A stretch of 6,362 nt of DNA from Caulobacterales bacterium (lineage in GTDB: Bacteria > Pseudomonadota > Alphaproteobacteria > Caulobacterales > Caulobacteraceae): assembly GCA_947480815.1 (NCBI GenBank), contig CANKEA010000075.1, forward strand, positions 1 through 6,362. Reading direction: 5' to 3'. The notes beneath the pieces are model-generated. The model saw nothing but the letters and a program-made list of their open reading frames with translations. It was not told the DNA's origin and made no database searches. Position 1 is the first letter of the stretch. Each line of letters begins with the position of its first letter. Of the stretch, positions 1 to 6,362 are shown piece by piece. The position numbers and the translations under genes are program-made.

Positions 1-1
1 C

Positions 2-2491
2 TCAACGCGCACATTGGTTCTCGTGGATGGTCGCCGGTATGTGGGCAGCCAACTTAACGGCACGGCAGATATGTCGACCCTACCAGTCAGCCTAGTTGAC
101 CGGGTCGATGTGGTCACCGGCGGCGCATCGGCCGCCTATGGATCGGACGCTGTCGCGGGCGTGGTCAACTTCATCCTGAACGACCGTCTCACGGGCTTCA
201 AGGGTGGCATCAACCACGGCGTCTCGCAGTTTGGCGACGGTATCGAAAACAATATGAATCTCGGTTGGGGGATGAAGTTCGCGGAAGGGCGCGGTCATCT
301 TGTAATCGGCGGCGATGTGGTTAAGGCCGAGGGCGTCGGCAATTTCTACCAGCGGAGCCAATATTCGGCTGAGCCCGGACTGATCGCCAGCGGCAATACG
401 CGTCCGGCTGGGGTCCCGGCCCAGCAGTGGCTCGGCTCGGGTGTCGAATTGATCTATCCGTCCGGCGGCGTCGTGCTCAGCGGGCCACTCAAGGGCACAG
501 CCTTCGCCGACGACGGCACGACCTATACCATGACGCTGAACAATGTTTTCGGCCAGAACATGGTCGGCAGCAAACAGAACTACAGCCGCAACTCCGTGCT
601 GCACATGCGGCTTTATCAGCCCTTCTATCGCAACAATGCGATGGCTCGGTTGAACTATGACCTTACACCCGACATCACCGTGTTCGCAGAGTTCAACTAC
701 GCCTTCGACACCAACAAAGGCGGAACCGGGGACACCTATCTGTCGACGGGCATTATCGTGCCCAACACTAACCCGTTCATTCCGGCGTCCGTGAAAAACG
801 CCATGGTGGCCAACAAGCTGACCAGCATCACCTTGGGCCGCTACAATAGCGACTTCACGCCTTACCGCACCAACAGCGAATGGAACCTACGCCGCGGCGT
901 CATCGGTGCGCGTGGGCACATCTATAAAGATTGGCAATGGGAGGCTTATTACAACAAAGGCCAGAATATTCAGGATTTTAATATCCTATTCCCTGACCGC
1001 GTAAACATCTCCGCCGCCACCTATGTGGTCACTGGTGCGAACGGCCAGCCCGCCTGCGGCCCCCTGGCGACAAACCCGAACATCACGGCAGCTGACGCCC
1101 TTATCGTCAGCCCCAACTGTGTGCCGTTCAACATTTTCGGCCAAACCAACACTAAGGAAGCCCTAGCCTACGTGGCCCACCCCGCCACGGCGCATAATGT
1201 CATCAAGATCGATGTGGGCGGCCTCTCCCTATCGGGCAATTTGCTCGAACTGCCCTCCGGCCCGCTGTCCTTCGCGGTCGGTGCCGAAATGCGCAAGGAG
1301 AGCGTGAGTGCCCTAGCTGATCCTCGTTCCCAAGTCGGCGCGTTCGTGACCGGAAACCAAGCGACCTATGCCGGCGACCGTTCGGTCAAAGAAGCCTTCG
1401 CCGAATTTGGCGCACCCTTGCTGAAGGATCTTCCGCTGGCGCTTGAGCTCAGCCTCAACGCCGCCGTCCGCCGCACCGACTACAGCACCAGCGGGGCGGT
1501 GACGACCTGGAAGGCTGGGGTTTCCTATCGCCCCACCGACTTCATCCGCTTGAGGGCGACACAGTCGCGTGACATCCGCGCACCGAACCTGAGCGAGCTG
1601 TATCTGACCCGATCAACCGGCGGGGTGAGCAATATTCTGAACCCGTTCTCCGGCCAGGTCGGCCGGATCAGCAGCATCAGCGGCGGCAACCCCACCCTGA
1701 CCCCTGAAATCGCCGACAGCTTCACCGCAGGCATTGTGTTCCAGCCGCATTGGGGCTTCACCCAAGGCTTCCAAGCCTCCGTCGACCGGTACGATATCAA
1801 GATCGACAAGGTGATCGCCTCGATCGACTCTGCCGCGATCATTCTTCGCTGCTTCAACGGCGAGAAGGCGCTCTGCTCCAACATTGTGTTCGACAACAGC
1901 CAGTTCGGCATCTTCTCGGTGTCCGCTGTCCCTCAAAACCTGAAGCAACTTCACGCATCCGGCACTGACGTCGAACTCTACTATCGGGTGCCGATGCAAT
2001 TGCTGCCAGTGAAGGTGCCGGGACAGGTCGAAATCCGCAGCTTGACCACCTTCGTCGATCAACTGACCACCATCGACAACGCAACATCGGTCAACGGCGC
2101 GGGATATTCAGTCCAGGGTGGAGCACCGATTTCGGGCAACGTGACCGTGACCTACGCGCTGAACCGTCTCAACGCGAGCCTACAAGCGCGCTATTTCACC
2201 GATACGCACTGGGATGCATCCTATGTCGGCCCAGATGATCCATCCTACAATCCGGCGGCCTCCAACAGCATCAACAAAAACCTGTTCCCAGGCCAGGTGC
2301 TGTTCAACGCCAGTGCAAGCTATGACCTGATCGATCAGGATACCCGAAAGCTTCAGGTGTTCGGTACGATCAACAACTTGCTGGACAAGAAACCCCCTGT
2401 GATCGGGGCAGCGGCATTTAATCAGAACGGCACCCAGTTGTATGACCTGCTGGGCCGCTACTTCCGCGCCGGATTTAGGTTCAACTTCTAA
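2..2491 (+). CDS. TonB-dependent outer-membrane receptor, 5'-truncated by the window edge
   Basis: This gene encodes an outer-membrane beta-barrel transporter energised by TonB-ExbBD. The frame is open from base 2, and the first codons give STRTLVLVDGRR, a typical mid-plug segment, so the gene begins upstream; the TTG at 14 is internal. Of the 829 visible residues, about 32-59 are the conserved plug end (VDRVDVVTGGASAAYGSDAV, then AGVVNFIL). The rest is the barrel, ending in GRYFRAGFRFNF with the terminal Phe used by the BAM machinery, then TAA. Two close cysteine pairs (fragment residues 352/373 and 617/625) lie in likely surface loops and may form disulfides. Signal peptide, TonB box and N-terminal plug are not visible; roughly 100-150 residues are missing by comparison with usual family length. 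The substrate cannot be read from the sequence. The downstream acyl-CoA genes suggest an organic-acid or lipid-like compound rather than iron, which is inference only. Confidence 0.95.
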   Translation, partial: STRTLVLVDGRRYVGSQLNGTADMSTLPVSLVDRVDVVTGGASAAYGSDAVAGVVNFILNDRLTGFKGGINHGVSQFGDGIENNMNLGWGMKFAEGRGHLVIGGDVVKAEGVGNFYQRSQYSAEPGLIASGNTRPAGVPAQQWLGSGVELIYPSGGVVLSGPLKGTAFADDGTTYTMTLNNVFGQNMVGSKQNYSRNSVLHMRLYQPFYRNNAMARLNYDLTPDITVFAEFNYAFDTNKGGTGDTYLSTGIIVPNTNPFIPASVKNAMVANKLTSITLGRYNSDFTPYRTNSEWNLRRGVIGARGHIYKDWQWEAYYNKGQNIQDFNILFPDRVNISAATYVVTGANGQPACGPLATNPNITAADALIVSPNCVPFNIFGQTNTKEALAYVAHPATAHNVIKIDVGGLSLSGNLLELPSGPLSFAVGAEMRKESVSALADPRSQVGAFVTGNQATYAGDRSVKEAFAEFGAPLLKDLPLALELSLNAAVRRTDYSTSGAVTTWKAGVSYRPTDFIRLRATQSRDIRAPNLSELYLTRSTGGVSNILNPFSGQVGRISSISGGNPTLTPEIADSFTAGIVFQPHWGFTQGFQASVDRYDIKIDKVIASIDSAAIILRCFNGEKALCSNIVFDNSQFGIFSVSAVPQNLKQLHASGTDVELYYRVPMQLLPVKVPGQVEIRSLTTFVDQLTTIDNATSVNGAGYSVQGGAPISGNVTVTYALNRLNASLQARYFTDTHWDASYVGPDDPSYNPAASNSINKNLFPGQVLFNASASYDLIDQDTRKLQVFGTINNLLDKKPPVIGAAAFNQNGTQLYDLLGRYFRAGFRFNF

Positions 2492-2503
2492 CGTCGTCTT
2501 GTA

Positions 2504-2537
2504 CCCGGCCCGGACAGCGTAAGTTGCCTGGGTCGGG
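2504..2537 (+). terminator. GC-rich hairpin after the receptor gene, possible terminator
   Basis: The arms CCCGGCCCGG (2504-2513) and CTGGGTCGGG (2528-2537) pair over 10 bp, with eight Watson-Crick pairs and two G-U wobbles. The 14-base loop may close further through a CAG/TTG mini-stem. It begins 12 bases after the receptor stop codon, a usual position for a transcription terminator. The following bases (CCCATCGCTCTTGG) contain no real T-tract, so it could be a weak intrinsic terminator, an mRNA-stabilising 3' hairpin, or chance in GC-rich DNA. Confidence 0.45.
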
Positions 2538-2547
2538 CCCATCGCTC

Positions 2548-2577
2548 TTGGCGTGCGCCGCCCGCCGGGGCTATGAA
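2548..2577 (+). promoter_or_regulatory. Weak candidate promoter ahead of the CoA-gene operon
   Basis: TTGGCG at 2548-2553 matches four of six bases of a sigma-70 -35 box. CTATGA/TATGAA at 2571-2577 is a poor -10 box, 17 or 18 bases downstream depending on register. Initiation near 2584 would leave a leader of about 30 bases before the hydratase start at 2616. In this 124-bp gap it is the best candidate I find, but both boxes are weak and the receptor transcript may simply read through. Confidence 0.25.
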
Positions 2578-2615
2578 GCGCACGGCGACACAGCCATACC
2601 CACCCCAGAAAGATC

Positions 2616-3464
2616 ATGCCCGAGACCGCCGCAAACCTAGCCGACTGGATCGGCCGAGAGACCATGGATAACGATGTGGTCGTGCCGGCGCAGGTGCGCG
2701 GCCTTCGCGCCACCCTTATCTCAGATGACTCTATCCCCGCCGCGGGTGAGGCCAGCCCCTTGCTCATGCACTGGTGCTGCTTCCTGCCCTATGCGCCGCA
2801 AAACCAGATCGGGCCGGATGGCCATCCAAAGCGCGGCGGCTTCATGCCGCCAGTCGCCCTGCCGCGTCGGATGTGGGCCGGCAGCCGCATCGAATTCGTG
2901 CGGCCGCTGCGCGTCGGCGCGGCCATCACCCGGCGCACCCTAATCGGCGACGTCCAGGAAAAGTCTGGTCGCAGCGGCGCTCTGGTTTTCGTGCGCCTCG
3001 ACCATGAGATTTCCGACGATCAGGGCCTCGTCATCACCGAACAGCATGACGTAGTCTATCGCGATGCCGCGACCCCTGGCGCAGCCTCGCCCGCCCCAAC
3101 CGCCGCGCCGCCAGCGCCGCATTGGAACCGTCGGATCGATCCTGATCCGGTGCTGCTGTTCCGCTATTCGGCCCTGACCTTCAACGGTCACCGCATTCAC
3201 TATGACCAGCCCTATGTGACCAAGGTCGAGGGCTATCCCGGCCTGATCGTGCACGGGCCGCTGATCGCCACCTTATTGTTGCACGAGTTGGTGGCGCGGC
3301 ATCCGGCCGCCGATGTCGCGACCTTCGCGTTTCGGGCTGTGAAGCCGATTTTCGACATCGCCCCGTTCTTTGTCTGCGGGTCGCTGGAGGGTAAGTCAGC
3401 ACAGCTGTTCGCGCGTGATGAGGACGGCAACCTCTGCATGGAGGCCAGCGCAACCCTGCGCTGA
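2616..3464 (+). CDS. FAS1-like / mesaconyl-C4-CoA-hydratase-type double-hotdog dehydratase
   Basis: This is a cytoplasmic hydratase or dehydratase acting on CoA thioesters, adding water to a 2-enoyl-CoA or the reverse. The 282 residues form two hotdog units. The N-terminal unit carries the family stretch GGFMPPVALPRRMWAG (residues 74-89). An Ala/Pro linker spans about 151-168. The C-terminal unit holds the hydratase signature RYSALTFNGHRIHYD (183-197) and HGP (213-215). H195 aligns with the catalytic His of MaoC-type R-hydratases, and N190 stands where those have Asp, as I recall for the HTD2/mesaconyl-C4-CoA hydratase branch. The ATG at 2616 is preferred over the internal ATG at 2664 because the segment LADWIGRE before it is typical of the family N-terminus. 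The ribosome site is weak (AGAAAGA, 2607-2613). It is followed after 13 bases by the acyl-CoA dehydrogenase. Family placement is firm; the exact substrate (mesaconyl-, itaconyl- or another enoyl-CoA) is not. Confidence 0.9.
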   Translation: MPETAANLADWIGRETMDNDVVVPAQVRGLRATLISDDSIPAAGEASPLLMHWCCFLPYAPQNQIGPDGHPKRGGFMPPVALPRRMWAGSRIEFVRPLRVGAAITRRTLIGDVQEKSGRSGALVFVRLDHEISDDQGLVITEQHDVVYRDAATPGAASPAPTAAPPAPHWNRRIDPDPVLLFRYSALTFNGHRIHYDQPYVTKVEGYPGLIVHGPLIATLLLHELVARHPAADVATFAFRAVKPIFDIAPFFVCGSLEGKSAQLFARDEDGNLCMEASATLR

Positions 3465-3467
3465 AAT

Positions 3468-3472
3468 GAGGA
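3468..3472 (+). promoter_or_regulatory. Ribosome binding site that fixes the acyl-CoA dehydrogenase start
   Basis: GAGGA at 3468-3472 lies 5 bases before the ATG at 3478. It overlaps the alternative in-frame ATG at 3466, which has no such site in front of it. The same frame is open from 3370, but translation from there would run through about 95 bases of the hydratase gene and give an arginine-rich extension unlike the family. Confidence 0.75.
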
Positions 3473-3477
3473 TCGCC

Positions 3478-4644
3478 ATGGCCACGACCGAACGCCCAGA
3501 TGCCTATCAAGAAATCCGCGAGGCCGTGCGCGCCCTATGCGCCGACTTTCCGGACGAATATTTCCGCAAAATCGATACTGAACGCGGCTACCCGGAAGCC
3601 TTCGTCGACGCCCTGACCAAGGCTGGCTGGCTGGCGGCAATGATCCCAGAGGAATACGGCGGTTCGGGTCTTGGCCTGGCCGAGGCCTCGGTGATCATGG
3701 AGGAGATCAACCGCTGCGGCGGCAATGCAGGCGCGACCCACGGCCAGATGTACAACATGGGCACCCTACTGCGGCACGGCTCCGAGGCGCAAAAAGCTCA
3801 GTACCTGCCGCGTATTGCCAGCGGCGAGCTTCGGCTGCAGTCGATGGCTGTGACCGAACCCACCACGGGCACCGACACCACCAAGCTCAAGACCCGAGCG
3901 GTGAAAAAGGGCGACCGCTATGTGGTTAACGGTCAAAAGGTCTGGATAAGCCGTATCCAGCATTCCGACCTTATGATCCTGCTGGCGCGCACCACCGCCG
4001 TCGACCAGGTGAAAAAGCGCTCTGAAGGCCTTTCGATCTTCATGGTCGATATCGCCAGCGCCTTGAAGAGCGGCATGACAGTCCGGCCCATCGCCAACAT
4101 GGTCAACCACGAGACCAATGAGGTGTTTTTTGAGGAGCTAGATATCCCAGCCGAAAACCTGATCGGCGAAGAAGGCAAGGGCTTCAAGTACATCCTCGAC
4201 GGGCTAAATGCCGAACGCACCCTGATCGCCGCCGAATGTATCGGAGACGGCTACTGGTTCGTCGATCGCGCGACAGCCTATGCCAAGCAACGCATCGTAT
4301 TCGATCGGCCGATTGGCCAGAACCAAGGCGTGCAGTTCCCAATCGCACAGGCCTATATGAATATCCGCGCTGCCGACCTGATGCGGTTTCGGGCCTGCGA
4401 GCTGTTCGACAGCCATCAGAGTTGCGGAGCCGAGGCAAACATGGCCAAGCACCTGGCCGCCACGGCTAGCTGGGAAGCCGCCAACGCCTGCATACAAACC
4501 CACGGCGGGTTTGGCTTCGCCAGCGAGTATGACGTTGAGCGCAAATTCCGCGAAACGCGCCTCTATCAAGTGGCACCGATCAGTACCAACCTGATCCTCA
4601 GCTATATTGCCGAGCACGTGCTCGGCTTGCCCCGCTCGTTCTGA
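3478..4644 (+). CDS. Acyl-CoA dehydrogenase (FAD), helix-G glutamate type
   Basis: This flavoenzyme introduces a 2,3-double bond into an acyl-CoA and passes electrons to electron-transferring flavoprotein. From the chosen start it has 388 residues, the usual family length. Visible landmarks are EEYGGSGLG in the N-terminal helical domain, the flavin-contact motif SMAVTEPTTGTD (122-133), VNGQKVWIS (150-158) at the middle beta domain, the FAD-adenine segment R272/F275/Q283, and QTHGGFGF followed by a charged helix (from about 340). The usual medium-chain catalytic Glu near the C-terminus is absent: LYQVAPIST (362-370) puts P367 there. Instead E246 in LNAERTLIA aligns with the helix-G Glu of isovaleryl- and long-chain acyl-CoA dehydrogenases, so the enzyme is probably active with a relocated base. 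Its stop overlaps the next start as TGATG, which implies translational coupling with the CoA transferase. The likely substrate is a short, perhaps branched acyl-CoA (inference). Confidence 0.95.
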   Translation: MATTERPDAYQEIREAVRALCADFPDEYFRKIDTERGYPEAFVDALTKAGWLAAMIPEEYGGSGLGLAEASVIMEEINRCGGNAGATHGQMYNMGTLLRHGSEAQKAQYLPRIASGELRLQSMAVTEPTTGTDTTKLKTRAVKKGDRYVVNGQKVWISRIQHSDLMILLARTTAVDQVKKRSEGLSIFMVDIASALKSGMTVRPIANMVNHETNEVFFEELDIPAENLIGEEGKGFKYILDGLNAERTLIAAECIGDGYWFVDRATAYAKQRIVFDRPIGQNQGVQFPIAQAYMNIRAADLMRFRACELFDSHQSCGAEANMAKHLAATASWEAANACIQTHGGFGFASEYDVERKFRETRLYQVAPISTNLILSYIAEHVLGLPRSF

Positions 4645-5771
4645 TGCAGCCCCTCGCGGGCATCACCGTGGTGGCGCTGGAACAGGCCATCGCAGCCCCC
4701 TTCGCCACCCGACAGCTGGCAGACCTGGGGGCCCGGGTCATCAAGGTTGAACGGCCTGGCGAGGGTGACTTCGCGCGCGGCTACGACAGCCGCGTTGATG
4801 GATTATCGTCTCACTTCGTCTGGACCAATCGCTCGAAGGAAAGCATTGCGTTGGACCTCAAGACCCCGCACGGGATCGATGTGCTGAGCAAGCTGGTCGC
4901 GGGAGCTGATGTGCTGGTGCAAAATCTGGCCCCCGGCGCAACCGCGCGCATGGGGTTCGACTTCGAGACCCTGCATGCCAAACAACCCGGCCTTATCGTC
5001 TGCGATATCTCCGGCTACGGCAGTGACGGGCCGCATCGCGACCGCAAGGCCTATGACCTGCTGATCCAGAGTGAAGCAGGGTTCCTGAGCGTCACGGGCA
5101 CGCCCAAACAGCCTTCAAAGGCTGGCATTTCCGTGGCTGATATCGCAGCGGGCATGTACGCCTATTCCAACATCTTGGCCGCACTGATCGAGCGCGGCCG
5201 AACCGGCCAGGGCCGGCGTATCGATATCTCCATGCTCGAAGCCATGTCGGAGTGGATGAGCTTTCCGCTTTACTACGCCTGGCAGGGGGCCCCACCCCCG
5301 CCGCGCGTGGGGGCCTCGCATGCCGTGATCTATCCCTACGGCCCTTTCCCCGTGGCTGACGGCGAGGTGATGCTGGGCATCCAGAATGATCGCGAGTGGG
5401 AGGCCTTCTGCGCCAAGGTTCTGCAGCAGCCCGACCTAACCCGCGACCCACGCTTCGATAGCGTACCCAACCGCTCGGCCAACCGCGCGGCATTGCGCGC
5501 GTTGGTGATCGAAGCGCTCAGCACCTTGAGTGTCGACCAAGCGATTGCCAAGCTCGACGCTGCCGGCATCGCCAATGCCAGCGTCAACGACATGGCCAGG
5601 CTATGGAAGCATCCGCAACTGGCCGCCCGCGGACGCTGGACGAAGGTCGAGACCGCCGTTGGGCCGATCCCGGCCCTGTTGCCGCCCGGCATGGACGAGG
5701 CCCGCATGGACCCTGTGCCTTCGCTAGGCCAGCATACGGCGCAAATCCTGGCCGAGTTGGGCTACGCGTAA
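4644..5771 (+). CDS. CaiB/BaiF (family III) CoA transferase
   Basis: This enzyme moves CoA from a donor thioester to a free carboxylate, activating the substrate for the neighbouring enzymes. The 375 residues begin with the family N-terminus: AAPFATRQLADLGA (17-30), VIKVERPGEGDFAR (32-45), then NRSKESIALDLK. A later block reads SGYGSDGP. D166 in KAGISVADIAAG (159-170) is at the position of the catalytic Asp that carries the acyl group as a mixed anhydride in formyl-CoA transferase. RIDISMLEAM (192-201) and a proline-rich stretch near 215 mark the domain change. The closest characterised types by style are succinyl-CoA:mesaconate and itaconate CoA transferases, but alpha-methylacyl-CoA racemases share the fold and cannot be fully excluded. 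The ATG overlaps the dehydrogenase stop by one base, and I see no Shine-Dalgarno site of its own, which fits coupled translation. Confidence 0.93.
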   Translation: MQPLAGITVVALEQAIAAPFATRQLADLGARVIKVERPGEGDFARGYDSRVDGLSSHFVWTNRSKESIALDLKTPHGIDVLSKLVAGADVLVQNLAPGATARMGFDFETLHAKQPGLIVCDISGYGSDGPHRDRKAYDLLIQSEAGFLSVTGTPKQPSKAGISVADIAAGMYAYSNILAALIERGRTGQGRRIDISMLEAMSEWMSFPLYYAWQGAPPPPRVGASHAVIYPYGPFPVADGEVMLGIQNDREWEAFCAKVLQQPDLTRDPRFDSVPNRSANRAALRALVIEALSTLSVDQAIAKLDAAGIANASVNDMARLWKHPQLAARGRWTKVETAVGPIPALLPPGMDEARMDPVPSLGQHTAQILAELGYA

Positions 5772-5775
5772 ACTC

Positions 5776-5784
5776 AGAGAGAGA
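5776..5784 (+). promoter_or_regulatory. Ribosome binding site of the MmgE/PrpD gene
   Basis: The purine run AGAGAGAGA at 5776-5784 lies 5 bases before the ATG at 5790 and only 4 bases after the CoA transferase stop. The 18-base gap leaves no room for a separate promoter, so this gene most likely belongs to the same operon. Confidence 0.65.
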
Positions 5785-5789
5785 CTCCG

Positions 5790-6362
5790 ATGGCTCACGA
5801 CGACGGCGGATCGCAAATCCTAACCCCCACCCGCGCCTTGGCGGCCTTCGCCGCACAGCTCACGCCTGAGCAGATTCCGGCATCCGTCATGGATCGCACC
5901 CTCGACCTGTTCGTCGACTGGGCCGGTTCGGCCATAGCCGGTTCGCCGTCGCGCGCTGTACGCACGATTGCCGATTTCGCCAAGTTAATGGGGCCAGCGG
6001 ACGGCCCCTCCGAGGTGCTGATCAACGGTGCCCGTACCAGCCCCTATTTCGCGGCCATGGTGAACGCTGCCGCCAGCCACGTGGTCGAGCAGGACGACCT
6101 GCATAATAGCTCGGTGCTCCACCCGGCGACCGTGGTGTTTTCGCCAGCCCTGGCCGTGGCCCAGGCGTTGGGTGCCAGCGGGCGAGAGCTCCTGACTGCC
6201 GCCGTCGCGGGATACGAGGTGGGTATCCGTGTGGGGGAATTCCTGGGCCGCTCGCACTACAAGGTCTTTCACACCACGGGCACGGCCGGAACGCTCGGCG
6301 CGGCCGCCGCCGTTGGGCGCTTACTGAAACTGACGCCGGAGCAGATGCTGCAAGCCTTTGGC
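5790..6362 (+). CDS. MmgE/PrpD family protein, 3'-truncated by the window edge
   Basis: The family includes 2-methylcitrate dehydratase (PrpD, MmgE) and cis-aconitate decarboxylase, all acting on small polycarboxylic acids without a metal cofactor. I translated 191 codons with no stop before the edge; full proteins have about 450-480 residues, so less than half is seen. Family marks are the helical N-terminus (RTLDLFVDWAGSAIAGSP, 36-53), the active-site stretch HVVEQDDLHNSSVLHP (97-112), GYEVGIRVGEFLGR (about 141-154), and FHTTGTAGTLGAAAA (160-174) with H161. By my eye alignment, human cis-aconitate decarboxylase has Asp93 and Thr97 where this protein has E100 and L104, so it is unlikely to be a plain cis-aconitate decarboxylase. 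H111 and H161 appear to match conserved active-site histidines. A dehydratase, decarboxylase or isomerase role on a related acid is possible; the reaction is unassigned. Confidence 0.9.
   Translation, partial: MAHDDGGSQILTPTRALAAFAAQLTPEQIPASVMDRTLDLFVDWAGSAIAGSPSRAVRTIADFAKLMGPADGPSEVLINGARTSPYFAAMVNAAASHVVEQDDLHNSSVLHPATVVFSPALAVAQALGASGRELLTAAVAGYEVGIRVGEFLGRSHYKVFHTTGTAGTLGAAAAVGRLLKLTPEQMLQAFG

Noticed and set aside
92..604. 170-codon open frame on the - strand inside the receptor gene
   Set aside because: It lies entirely opposite a confident coding region, its product resembles no family I know, and such antisense frames are common in GC-rich DNA.
14..2491. TTG at 14 as the true start of the TonB receptor
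   Set aside because: The frame stays open to base 2 and the upstream codons continue the conserved plug segment (STRTLVLVDG). There is no signal peptide after the TTG, so the gene begins outside the window.
2180..2767. 195-codon open frame on the - strand across the receptor end and the hydratase start
   Set aside because: It overlaps two real genes on the other strand, has no recognisable domain, and is rich in Arg and Ala as expected of an antisense shadow.
3370..3477. N-terminal extension of the acyl-CoA dehydrogenase from 3370 or from the ATG at 3466
   Set aside because: From 3370 the extension lies inside the hydratase gene and is rich in Arg, Ser and Ala, unlike the family. The GAGGA site at 3468-3472 points to the ATG at 3478.
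4204..4617. 137-codon open frame on the - strand opposite the acyl-CoA dehydrogenase
   Set aside because: The opposite strand encodes conserved FAD-binding and helix-G motifs over the same bases, which explains the reading frame.
5284..5312. GC-rich inverted stretch within the CoA transferase (GGGGGCCCCACCCC followed by GTGGGGGCC)
   Set aside because: It could fold into a hairpin, but it encodes the proline-rich interdomain segment of the family in frame, so coding constraint is a sufficient explanation.

Overview
The window is GC-rich and every supportable gene lies on the + strand. The gene content suggests an alphaproteobacterium, most likely a sphingomonad (Sphingomonas, Novosphingobium or Sphingobium type). 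The reasons are a TonB-dependent receptor of the kind common in that group, placed directly beside a CoA-thioester catabolic operon, together with the codon bias. This taxonomic call is an inference from gene style, not a database result.

Layout: (1) Bases 2-2491 hold the 3' part of a TonB-dependent outer-membrane receptor whose signal peptide, TonB box and first half of the plug lie upstream of the window. (2) Bases 2492-2615 are non-coding; they hold a GC-rich hairpin that could be a terminator and a weak candidate promoter. (3) Bases 2616-5771 hold three tightly packed genes: a double-hotdog FAS1-like/mesaconyl-C4-CoA-hydratase-type dehydratase, an acyl-CoA dehydrogenase with its catalytic base in the isovaleryl-CoA-dehydrogenase position, and a CaiB/BaiF (family III) CoA transferase. 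(4) A MmgE/PrpD-family gene starts at 5790 and runs off the right edge.

Working model (inference): the receptor imports a substrate across the outer membrane. The CoA transferase activates a carboxylic acid, probably branched or a dicarboxylate, using a donor such as succinyl-CoA. The dehydrogenase and hydratase then oxidise or hydrate the acyl-CoA, and the MmgE/PrpD protein acts on a related free acid (dehydration, decarboxylation or isomerisation). The set hydratase + acyl-CoA dehydrogenase + family III CoA transferase + MmgE/PrpD resembles the itaconate-degradation locus of Pseudomonas aeruginosa. The citramalyl-CoA lyase that would complete that pathway is not in the window, and several active-site differences argue that the substrate may not be itaconate.

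No RNA gene, CRISPR array, insertion sequence or long repeat was seen. The window looks like an ordinary accessory catabolic island. Its most interesting points are the active-site variations and the unknown substrate.
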